Positions 1 through 5,935 of a stretch of 32,292 bases of DNA are shown here, in pieces. The DNA is from Candidatus Brocadiia bacterium. GTDB taxonomy: Bacteria > Planctomycetota > MHYJ01 > WSZJ01. The position numbers and the translations under genes are program-made. The stretch spans positions 1 to 32,292 of the forward strand of contig JABWAY010000004.1 in assembly GCA_013360825.1 (NCBI GenBank), given 5' to 3'. Below the pieces are notes generated by a model that saw only the letters and a program-made list of their open reading frames with translations, made no database searches and had not been told where the DNA came from. Positions within the stretch are counted from its first letter, which is position 1, and every line of letters starts with the position of its first letter.

Positions 1-1464
1 GCTGCGATGGCTCGATCCACGCCGCACGCCGAACTCAAAATCATCGCCGATCCGGAACGACTGGGCCCCGCTGAACGGGCCGGTGAGGCCGCCGACGTCG
101 ATGAACTGGCAGCGCCAGTAGTACACCGTATCGCGCTGCAGGGAGATCAGGATCTGAAGGTCCGGACACCGGGCATCGTCCGGAAGCGGGGCCCCGAGCA
201 GGATCGTCCCCGAGTCGTAGTCGATGAGCGTGAAGGTGGGATCTTCGGACACCTGGAACCGGACCTGGCCTGCGAAGTCCGGCGCGACGTTGGCGTCGCG
301 GAAGATGGCGCTGAAGACCGGCTGCTCATCGATCACGGGGCTGACGAATCCTCCGTCTCCATTCTGGGCCCCGTTGTTCTGGGTGTTCACAAACAGCGTA
401 TCGGGAGCGAGCGGCGCCAGATTGGCCTCGACGGTGAACAGCTCGGCCGCCGTGAACGCGCTCAGGTTTCCGGCGCTGTCACGGGCACGGACCCGCCACG
501 AGTAGGCGCCGGGAACGAGCGCCTGAGTCACGCTCGACGGCGTCGGGGTCAGCGTCAAGTCGGGAGACGGGATGGTCCCGAGGTTGTCGATTTCGACCAC
601 GTACGTCACCGCGGCGGGGCCGCAGGGCCCCGTGTCGGTGGCATCGGTCCAGTCGAACGCGACCGGGGAGACGACTGTCGGCCCTCCGACCGGCGCGAGC
701 TGGGTCGGCACCGTCGGCGCGGCCAGGTCCGCCGCCGGGCAGGTGACCGTCAGATTGTCGATGAACCAGCCCGTCAGCTCCTCTTCGGCGTCAATCCCCA
801 AACCACCGACGTCGCCGAGGTACCCGGTGATCTGGACCCGGAACCTGACCTGCAGGTCGATCGCCGTAATGGCCGCGAACTCGGGGAGGAGGTCGAGGAA
901 AAACGTGATGATGTAGTGATCGTGCATGCCGGCGCCCTCGGCGATCGTGTCGGCGCTCGCCGGAGCCGTGTCCACGTTCGCAAACTGCCGGGTCATGACA
1001 ACGGATCCCGTCGACGCGTCGATGAAATCGACGAAGCGATTGTGGAACGCGGTCTCGTCGTTGCAGGAGTCCATCTCGTACATCTCCGTGAACGACAGCG
1101 TCACCCCGGTCAGCGTCGTCAGCGAGATGACCGGGCTGGTGACGCTCGACTCGAAGGGCGTCCCGGTCGCGGCACCGTAGGCGATCGCGACCCCGTCATT
1201 CCAGTTCAGGCAACCCGCGCCCGCAAAGACAGTCCCGACGAGTGCGACATCAGCCAGTCCGCAGCCATACATCCCGGAGGTGGTCGCAGGCGTCGCGTCG
1301 GCTGCCCACTGCACCCCCGGGGTCCCCACCGGCCCGTCCACGGACCAGCCGGCGGGAAGGGGAGCGTCGAACGTCTCGGAGTAAATGACCGACTGGGCCT
1401 GACCGGCGGACGCCACCACCAGCAGGATCAGCAGAGCCAGTCCTGACTTGAGATCACGCAACAT
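1..1464 (-). CDS. Secreted multidomain beta-sandwich protein (3' end outside window)
   Basis: This gene is not in the ORF track because it runs off the left edge without a stop; 488 codons are visible from ATG 1464. The start follows a good AAAGGGGAG ribosome site. Residues 1-23 are a signal peptide (hydrophobic LALLILLVVASA, then GQAQS). Residues about 25-235 look like a jelly-roll/MAM-type sandwich ending in GWFIDNLTVTC, a sequence typical of secreted bacterial adhesive or enzyme-associated modules. Two fibronectin-III-like stretches follow (about 240-335 with YVVEIDN and YSWRVRARDSAGN; about 340-480 with FQVSEDP and YYWRCQFID). No catalytic motif is seen. It is probably exported and may be cell-surface or extracellular; a C-terminal anchor could lie outside the window. 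The neighbour on the right is divergent and unrelated. The function is unknown. The reading frame is well supported; the domain names are inferred from sequence style. Confidence 0.8.
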   Translation of the reverse strand, partial: MLRDLKSGLALLILLVVASAGQAQSVIYSETFDAPLPAGWSVDGPVGTPGVQWAADATPATTSGMYGCGLADVALVGTVFAGAGCLNWNDGVAIAYGAATGTPFESSVTSPVISLTTLTGVTLSFTEMYEMDSCNDETAFHNRFVDFIDASTGSVVMTRQFANVDTAPASADTIAEGAGMHDHYIITFFLDLLPEFAAITAIDLQVRFRVQITGYLGDVGGLGIDAEEELTGWFIDNLTVTCPAADLAAPTVPTQLAPVGGPTVVSPVAFDWTDATDTGPCGPAAVTYVVEIDNLGTIPSPDLTLTPTPSSVTQALVPGAYSWRVRARDSAGNLSAFTAAELFTVEANLAPLAPDTLFVNTQNNGAQNGDGGFVSPVIDEQPVFSAIFRDANVAPDFAGQVRFQVSEDPTFTLIDYDSGTILLGAPLPDDARCPDLQILISLQRDTVYYWRCQFIDVGGLTGPFSGAQSFRIGDDFEFGVRRGSSHRS

Positions 1465-1619
1465 CGACACTCTCCCCTTTCGCGACTGCGAACCCTCAGA
1501 ACCGGCGCTCGACCGCACCCCGCCGGCACAGGCCGGAAGCCTACTGAATCGGCACGGCCTGAACAAGGTTCTTTCCGCCGTTTCTTTCCCCCCGGTTTGC
1601 TGCCCGCCGCGCCGATTTC

Positions 1620-1628
1620 TGGTACAAC
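1620..1628 (+). promoter_or_regulatory. Possible extended -10 promoter for a leaderless rnd-like mRNA
   Basis: The sequence TGG-TACAAC ends 8 nt before ATG 1637. No Shine-Dalgarno sequence lies in front of that ATG. Transcription starting about 7 nt below the -10 would begin at or next to the start codon. No convincing -35 is visible, so this rests on a TGn extended -10 only. Confidence 0.35.
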
Positions 1629-1636
1629 CCCGACCG

Positions 1637-2563
1637 ATGCCCTCCCCCTTCCCAGGCCCGGAACAATTCAAAGAAGCGCTTCCCTTCCCGATCCACTGGG
1701 TCTCCGACGCGGAGTCCGCGGCGCCGCTGCGGGAGCGTCTCCTGGCGAGGACGGAACCCTGGGGAATCGACATCGAGACGACGCTGACCGGGCAACACCA
1801 CTGCGAGGTGGCGCTGGTGCAGATCTCGGACGGGCGGGAAGCGTGGCTGGTCGACTCGCTCGCGTTCGACTACAAGCCCGTCATCGAGGCCCTGTACGCG
1901 AGTCCCCTGCACTTTGTCATCGTCCACGGCGGGATCGGCGACCTGGCCGTGCTGAAGCGGGTGCTGCGGGTGATGCCCGACCAGGTGTTCGACACCCTGG
2001 TCGCCGCGCAGGTGCTGGGGATCCCGAGTCCGAATCTCCGGGAGCTGGCGCGGGAATGCCTGATGGTGACGATGACGAAAGGCAGCCAGCAGTCGAACTG
2101 GCGCGTGCGCCCGCTGTCGCCGGGCCAATACCGTTACGGCGCCCTGGACGCCTGGGTTCTCCCCGGGATCGCCCGGGTTCTCAGCGCGCGGGTCGCGGCG
2201 GCGGGGAAGACCGAGGACACGCGGGAGGGGACCCGGGCGATGCTGGAGGCGGTCCGGACGTACGAGCCGCCGAAGATCCACCCCTACGAGGTCGGGTTCT
2301 CCCGGCGGACCCGGGACCGCGGGGCCCGCGCGCGGCTCCACGCCCTCCTCGACTGGCGCACGGTCATGGCGAACCGGGGGAACATCGCGCTCCTGATGTC
2401 GGTCGGGAACCGGATTCTCGGGACGCTGGCGGAGCGGAATCCGCGGAACGAGGCGGAGCTGGTTTCGGCCGGATTCCCGCGCGCCCTTGCCCGCCGGTAC
2501 GGGGACAAGATCCTGCGGGTGCTCGCTTCCGTCCACGAACCGGACGAGCCAAAGTCGCATTGA
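1637..2563 (+). CDS. rnd: RNase D-like 3'-5' exonuclease with HRDC domain
   Basis: The predicted protein has 308 residues and belongs to the DEDDy exonuclease family; RNase D trims the 3' ends of tRNA precursors and other small RNAs. Exo I is GIDIETT (the D-x-E pair), Exo II is HGGIGDLAVL, and Exo III is YGALDAW with the tyrosine and aspartate expected of the DEDDy type. An HRDC-like helical region sits near residues 220-300 (LHALLDWRTVMANRGN, ALARRYGDKIL). The ORF track starts at 1448, but the first 63 codons there look non-coding; ATG 1637 gives the normal RNase D N-terminus. At about 308 residues it is shorter than the E. coli enzyme (about 375), consistent with a single HRDC domain. A tRNA gene lies immediately downstream, which fits the function but may be chance. 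The family call is confident; the exact RNA substrates are not known. Confidence 0.88.
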   Translation: MPSPFPGPEQFKEALPFPIHWVSDAESAAPLRERLLARTEPWGIDIETTLTGQHHCEVALVQISDGREAWLVDSLAFDYKPVIEALYASPLHFVIVHGGIGDLAVLKRVLRVMPDQVFDTLVAAQVLGIPSPNLRELARECLMVTMTKGSQQSNWRVRPLSPGQYRYGALDAWVLPGIARVLSARVAAAGKTEDTREGTRAMLEAVRTYEPPKIHPYEVGFSRRTRDRGARARLHALLDWRTVMANRGNIALLMSVGNRILGTLAERNPRNEAELVSAGFPRALARRYGDKILRVLASVHEPDEPKSH

Positions 2564-2588
2564 CAGGGTGGGGGGATGTCCGTAAGAT
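2560..2588 (+). promoter_or_regulatory. Sigma-70 promoter of tRNA-Val
   Basis: A perfect TTGACA (2560-2565) is followed by a 17-nt spacer and TAAGAT (2583-2588). The predicted start lies a few bases before the tRNA at 2602. The -35 box overlaps the TGA stop of the exonuclease gene (2561-2563). Confidence 0.82.
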
Positions 2589-2601
2589 CCCCCGCTCTTC
2601 G

Positions 2602-2675
2602 GGGCGGATAGTTCAGCTGGCTAGAACGCCTGCTCGACACGCAGGAGGTCACAGGTTCAAATCCTGTTCCGCCCA
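2602..2675 (+). tRNA. tRNA-Val(GAC)
   Basis: A 74-nt cloverleaf can be folded by hand. The acceptor GGGCGGA pairs fully with TCCGCCC, with discriminator A73. The D stem is GTTC/GAAC with GG in the loop, the anticodon stem is CCTGC/GCAGG, the variable loop is AGGTC, and the T arm is ACAGG-TTCAAAT-CCTGT. The anticodon loop is TCGACAC, so the anticodon is GAC (valine). Position 33, nearly always T, reads C here. CCA is not encoded, so it would be added after transcription. It has its own strong promoter. Confidence 0.93.
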
Positions 2676-2820
2676 TCCGGCCGCCGGGGATTCCCCCGTG
2701 CGGCGCGGCGTCCCGGGAGGGGCGATTCCTCCGGGGCTTGCGGTGGGCCTGTCCGGGCCCCCGGACCTCGGCCCGGATCGGGGTCGCCTGCCGGGGGACC
2801 GACATTCGACGTCCGGCATT
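2676..2820 (+). other. GC-rich spacer after tRNA-Val
   Basis: No coding sequence is convincing here. The stretch holds GC-rich dyads just after the tRNA (CGGGGATTCCCCCG) and near 2750 (TCCGGGCCCCCGGA). They could stop or process the tRNA transcript, but there is no T-run, so I do not call a terminator. Confidence 0.4.
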
Positions 2821-2825
2821 GCCCC

Positions 2826-2922
2826 CAATGGGAACACCGGGAATTCTCATTGCAATTCCAATGCGATTCCCGTAGACCATGTGGCCGAACCATTGACCAG
2901 CCATTCTCATTGGACCATTCTC
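2826..2922 (+). promoter_or_regulatory. Repeated ATTCTCATTG motif in front of the H1-like gene
   Basis: ATTCTCATTG occurs at 2843-2852 and again at 2903-2912, exactly 60 bp apart. An inverted copy, CAATGGGAA (2826-2834), faces the first across a 9-nt spacer with one mismatch. CCATTCTC is also repeated directly at 2901-2908 and 2915-2922. The block is AT-richer than its surroundings. It lies immediately upstream of ATG 2934 and overlaps possible promoter elements (TTGCAA-17-TAGACC; TTGACC at 2893). It may be an operator for the downstream gene; the binding factor is unknown. Confidence 0.45.
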
Positions 2923-2933
2923 GGGGAGCCCAC

Positions 2934-3470
2934 ATGCCGGAGGTCGATCTGCACGCCGTCAAGGAGTACCTGAAAACACACCTGGCGCATTTCACGGAGC
3001 CGGCGCAGGTCCGGTTCCGGGAGATTCAGAAGCAGGTCAAGAGCCAGTTCGGGTACGGGATGTTCATGCCGCAGCTCTCCGCCCTGATCCGCGAAATCAA
3101 TCCGGCGCTCTCCAAGCCGCCGCGGAAGAAGGCCGGGAAGAAGAAGCCGGCCGGGAAACCCGGGCGGAAACCCGGGCGGAAGGCCGGACGGAAGCCCGGA
3201 CCGAAGCCGGGTCGGAAACCCGGACGGAAGCCGGGCCGGAAACCCGGGCGCCCCGCGGGCACCCGCCGTGGACCCGGTCGCCCCCGGGGAACCGGAAACA
3301 CGGCCGGCCAGTTCCTGATCAGGGTGGGACGGAAGCTCTCGTTCGCCCGCTCCCGGGACCACGTCCAGTCGATCATCGACAAAATGGTCGCCGCCGGACA
3401 GAGCCTCGGGCGCCTCAGGATTTTTTCGCTCTCCCCCGTCCGTGTCTCGACCCGGATCACGCTCGAGTAG
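2934..3470 (+). CDS. Histone-H1-like basic repeat protein, probable DNA-binding
   Basis: The 178-residue product has three parts. Residues 1-60 form a folded-looking helical domain (HAVKEYLKTHLAHF, IQKQVKSQF, LSALIREIN). Residues about 62-120 are a lysine/arginine/proline/glycine tract made of GRKP four-residue units ending in RRGPGRPRGTG, which resembles an AT-hook (GRPRG). The C-terminal 55 residues look structured again (FLIRVGRKLSFARS, IIDKMVAAGQS). The low-complexity tract resembles bacterial histone-H1-like tails, which bind DNA or RNA by charge and compact it. The ORF track starts earlier at 2850, but ATG 2934 follows GGGGAG with suitable spacing and begins the conserved-looking domain. 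The gene is monocistronic, with its own terminator. I know no specific family for the two terminal domains; nucleic-acid binding is inferred from composition. Confidence 0.75.
   Translation: MPEVDLHAVKEYLKTHLAHFTEPAQVRFREIQKQVKSQFGYGMFMPQLSALIREINPALSKPPRKKAGKKKPAGKPGRKPGRKAGRKPGPKPGRKPGRKPGRKPGRPAGTRRGPGRPRGTGNTAGQFLIRVGRKLSFARSRDHVQSIIDKMVAAGQSLGRLRIFSLSPVRVSTRITLE
3151..3252 (+). repeat. 12-bp tandem coding repeat (GRKP units)
   Basis: Degenerate 12-bp units of the form cgGAARCCCGGr encode repeated GRKP, with GRKA and GPKP variants. About eight units are recognisable. Tracts of this kind change length by slippage, so copy number may vary between strains. Confidence 0.75.
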
Positions 3471-3490
3471 CCATCCCGACGACCTCCCGG

Positions 3491-3522
3491 CCCCGGCGAG
3501 ACCCGCCGGGGCTTCTTTTTTT
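3491..3522 (+). terminator. Intrinsic terminator of the H1-like gene
   Basis: The stem CCCCGGC (3491-3497) pairs perfectly with GCCGGGG (3505-3511) over a 7-nt loop and is followed by CTTCTTTTTTT. It ends the H1-like transcript before the tRNA-Ala promoter. Confidence 0.9.
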
Positions 3523-3546
3523 CCCCTGCGCACGCCCGCGCGGCCC

Positions 3547-3575
3547 TTGACGCCCCGCCCGGACCCCGATAGGAT
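3547..3575 (+). promoter_or_regulatory. Sigma-70 promoter of tRNA-Ala
   Basis: TTGACG (3547-3552), a 17-nt spacer and TAGGAT (3570-3575). The predicted start is about 25 nt before the tRNA at 3607, leaving a short 5' leader for RNase P. Confidence 0.78.
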
Positions 3576-3606
3576 CCCCGCCCTCTTGACGGCGGCGCGT
3601 CGGCAT

Positions 3607-3679
3607 GGGGCTGTAGCTCAACTGGGAGAGCGCCAGAATCGCACTCTGGAGGTTGGCGGTTCGATCCCGCTCAGCTCCA
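3607..3679 (+). tRNA. tRNA-Ala(CGC)
   Basis: A 73-nt cloverleaf. The acceptor GGGGCTG pairs with CAGCTCC and includes the G3-U70 wobble that marks alanine tRNAs. The D stem is GCTC/GAGC, the anticodon stem is CCAGA/TCTGG with loop ATCGCAC (anticodon CGC), and the T arm is GGCGG-TTCGATC-CCGCT. The discriminator is A73. CCA is not encoded. It reads the alanine codon GCG, which should be common in a GC-rich genome. Confidence 0.95.
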
Positions 3680-3769
3680 TCCCGACGCGCCGCCAACGAT
3701 CCGGATGACCTGCCCTTCGGGAAGTCAAGACATCGCCCGTCGCCCGCCCCCAGACCTGTCCGAAAGGAT

Positions 3770-3798
3770 TTGACTTCGCCCCGCCGCAAGGGTTACAA
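3770..3798 (+). promoter_or_regulatory. Probable promoter of the coiled-coil/actin-like operon
   Basis: TTGACT (3770-3775), a 17-nt spacer and TTACAA (3793-3798). The -35 is good and the -10 is weak. It leaves about 50 nt of leader before ATG 3854, with GGAGGT at 3837-3842 as the ribosome site. Confidence 0.5.
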
Positions 3799-3853
3799 GC
3801 CATATTCCAACCCGGGCGGCCCAGGACGGGCCCAGTGGAGGTAGACCCCAGGC

Positions 3854-4672
3854 ATGTGGATCGTCAAAAACGTCCTTCGCGGCTCGATCCAGATCGAAGA
3901 CCTCAAGGTCAAGATCCCCGCCAAGGACTATTTCGACCTGGATAAGATCGGCCGGGAGCGCGCGGAACAGTCGCGCCAGCTCAAGCTTGCGATGGAGGAA
4001 GGCTACCTCCAGAACGTCAAGAAGTCCGACCCCGGGACCAACGAGGCCGTGCTGGTCAAGGAGGAGACCCGGAGCGAGATCAAGTCGAAGATCGAGGAAC
4101 TGCGCGCCGCGATCGTCAAGTCTCCCGACAAGGAGACGGTCCTGAAGGCGATCGGGGATCTCCGCGGCGTCCTGGCGGGCTCGAAGGATGTGGAACAGAT
4201 CCGCGCCGACTTCGACGACCTGAAGAAGCTGGTCTCCTCCATGGACGGCGACGGCGGCTGGCTCAAGAAGGAATTCGAGAAGCTGCGGACCTCGTTCTTC
4301 GACAAGGAGAAGGACGAGAAGACCCTGATGAAGCGGGAGGTCCTGGAGCTCCGGAAGGCGGTGCTCGAGGAGCGCGGACGGTCCCAGGCGGTGCTCACGC
4401 AGTTCAACGAGTTCCGGGACACCCTCCTCAAGGAATTCAAGGGGCTGCTCACCGGCCTGGTCGCCGCGGGCCCCCGCATGTCGGCCACCGGCGAGGGCGG
4501 CGAGGCCGTCGGCGAGCGCGTGCGCATGACCGAAGTCGAAATCAAGGCCCGCCTCAAGATGCTGGACCAGCGGGAAAAGGAACTGCAGGCGAACTTCGAA
4601 TCCATCGGAAGGAAAGTCGAGGGCGACATGGGTGCGGCCAATCAGGCCGACCTCCTGTCGGACCTCGAGTAA
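3854..4672 (+). CDS. Coiled-coil protein paired with an actin-like ATPase, function unknown
   Basis: The product has 272 residues and no signal peptide or membrane segment, so it should be cytoplasmic. Residues 1-55 form a compact module (NVLRGSIQIEDLKVKIPAKD, then a Leu/Glu-rich helix ending EEGYLQNV). From about residue 65 to 200 the sequence is almost entirely charged heptad-like helix (KSKIEELRAAIVKS, FDDLKKLVSSMD, MKREVLELRKAVLEERG). A glycine-rich break (VAAGPRMSATGEGGEAVGER) precedes a final helix with TEVEIKARLKMLDQREKELQ. I do not recognise a named family. The N-terminal pattern reminds me of short beta modules in phage or structural proteins, but this is a weak impression. The gene lies 81 nt upstream of an actin-like ATPase on the same strand, with a promoter before it and a strong terminator after the pair. 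By analogy with filament/adaptor pairs it may bind, anchor or regulate the actin-like protein. That role is inference. Confidence 0.8.
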   Translation: MWIVKNVLRGSIQIEDLKVKIPAKDYFDLDKIGRERAEQSRQLKLAMEEGYLQNVKKSDPGTNEAVLVKEETRSEIKSKIEELRAAIVKSPDKETVLKAIGDLRGVLAGSKDVEQIRADFDDLKKLVSSMDGDGGWLKKEFEKLRTSFFDKEKDEKTLMKREVLELRKAVLEERGRSQAVLTQFNEFRDTLLKEFKGLLTGLVAAGPRMSATGEGGEAVGERVRMTEVEIKARLKMLDQREKELQANFESIGRKVEGDMGAANQADLLSDLE

Positions 4673-4753
4673 CATTGAGAACACGGTGCCGGCGCGGCGG
4701 CTGCGGCCGACCCGCCGGACCCATCGTCCACCTCTGGAAGAAAGGGGCCGGGA

Positions 4754-5836
4754 ATGTGCGCTAAGGGAGTCGACATCGGAACGTGCTTCCTTGTGGGAGC
4801 GGAGTTGAAAGACGGGAAGGAAGTGTTCACGATGGAACGTGACGCGTTCTTCTCGATGCCCAACGAGGACTTTGCAGAGGACATGCTGACGAAGTCGGGC
4901 GCCTTCTACATCATCAAGGGCGACCAGATCTACGTCGTCGGCGAGGACGCGTTGAAATTCTCGATGGTGACGGGAAATGCCAAGGACTATCGCCGCCCGA
5001 TGGCGAAAGGGGTGCTGAACCCCGGCGAGGAAGAAGCGATCTCGATGATGGAGGTGCTCCTCGAGGCCGTCGTCGGGAAGCCGAACTTCCCCGGTGAGAC
5101 CATCTGCGCGACGATGCCCGCGAACCCCGTCGACGCCGAATTCGACGTGACCTTCCACCGCATGGTGCTGGAGCGGTTCCTGAAGAAGATCGGGTACGAC
5201 GTGAAGTGCATCAACGAAGCCATGTGCATCATCTATGCCGAGAACCCGACCGTGACGATCAACAACGAGGTGCTGCCGTTCACGGGCATCGCGCTGTCGT
5301 TCGGGGCCGGCATGGTGAACCTCGCGGCCTCCTGGCGCGCGAAGAAGCTGCTCGAGTTCTCCTGCGGGCGTTCGGGAGACTGGATCGACCGGCAGGTCGC
5401 GAAGGTGCGGAGCGTGCCGGTGTCCAAGGTGCAGAGCCACAAGGAGAAGTACCTCAACTTCGACCGGATCGACCCGACCGACCAGCTCCTGGTCGCCCTC
5501 GAGATCTACTACGAGGACCTGATCCGCTACGTCATCGGGCACTTCCAGCAGCAGCTCAAGATGGCCAATGCGACGATCGACGAGCCGGTCGAGATCGTGA
5601 TCGCCGGCGGGACCTCCAAGCCGCCGGGATTCGTGGACCGGTTCAAGAACATCCTGCGCGAGATCGGTCTCCCGATCCCCGTGAAGGCCGTGCGCCATGC
5701 GAAGGACCCGCTGAAGGCGGTCGCGGCGGGCGCCCTGATCGCGGCGATTTCCGAGGAGAAGAAGCGCAAGGCCGCCTCCGCAGGCGAGGCAGCGCCGAAG
5801 GCTTCGGCCAAGAAGGACGTGCCGCTCATCAGCTGA
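4754..5836 (+). CDS. Actin/Hsp70-superfamily (actin-like) ATPase
   Basis: The 360-residue protein shows the actin-fold ATPase motifs in order. Phosphate-1 is GVDIGTCFLVGAE at residues 5-17 (D-x-G-T). Connect-1 is INEAMCIIYAE near 155. Phosphate-2 is ALSFGAGMVNLAASW near 180. The adenosine motif is EIVIAGGTSKPPGF near 285, and connect-2 is VAAGALIAAIS near 325. The usual phosphate-2 aspartate (DxGxGT) is replaced by serine (SFGAG). The C-terminal tail (KKRKAASAGEAAPKASAKK) is lysine/alanine-rich and probably disordered. There is no membrane segment. ParM, MamK, MreB and FtsA share this fold and polymerise, while Hsp70 and sugar kinases do not, so filament formation is possible but not shown. 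The preceding coiled-coil gene and the shared terminator suggest a two-gene unit. It is not MreB, FtsA or DnaK by motif spacing. Superfamily membership is confident; the cellular role is unknown. Confidence 0.85.
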   Translation: MCAKGVDIGTCFLVGAELKDGKEVFTMERDAFFSMPNEDFAEDMLTKSGAFYIIKGDQIYVVGEDALKFSMVTGNAKDYRRPMAKGVLNPGEEEAISMMEVLLEAVVGKPNFPGETICATMPANPVDAEFDVTFHRMVLERFLKKIGYDVKCINEAMCIIYAENPTVTINNEVLPFTGIALSFGAGMVNLAASWRAKKLLEFSCGRSGDWIDRQVAKVRSVPVSKVQSHKEKYLNFDRIDPTDQLLVALEIYYEDLIRYVIGHFQQQLKMANATIDEPVEIVIAGGTSKPPGFVDRFKNILREIGLPIPVKAVRHAKDPLKAVAAGALIAAISEEKKRKAASAGEAAPKASAKKDVPLIS

Positions 5837-5856
5837 TTCCGGACCTGAAGACACGA

Positions 5857-5890
5857 GAAGGGGCGGCACATGCCGCCCCTTCTTTTTTTT
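5857..5890 (+). terminator. Strong intrinsic terminator after the actin-like gene
   Basis: The perfect 12-bp stem GAAGGGGCGGCA / TGCCGCCCCTTC (5857-5868 and 5871-5882) is followed by eight T residues. It closes the two-gene operon. The ATG at 5870 that the ORF track uses for the next gene lies inside this hairpin. Confidence 0.93.
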
Positions 5891-5935
5891 GGGGTGGGTC
5901 CGATGCGGGAGGGGGGAAAACAGGGCCGGGGAGCC

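Noticed and set aside
7-1446. 479-residue plus-strand ORF
   Set aside because: Arg/Asp/Gly-rich shadow of the secreted minus-strand gene, which has a signal peptide, ribosome site and FN3-like domains.
1448-1636. 63-codon N-terminal extension of the exonuclease
   Set aside because: TTG start without a ribosome site and no similarity to the RNase D N-terminus; overlaps the divergent regulatory region.
3151-3252. Short repeats taken as a CRISPR-like array
   Set aside because: The 12-bp units are in frame, encode GRKP and have no spacers.
5870-5935. Upstream start of the flippase-like gene at ATG 5870
   Set aside because: The ATG lies in the loop and stem of a strong terminator; ATG 5936 has a ribosome site and gives the normal hydrophobic N-terminus.
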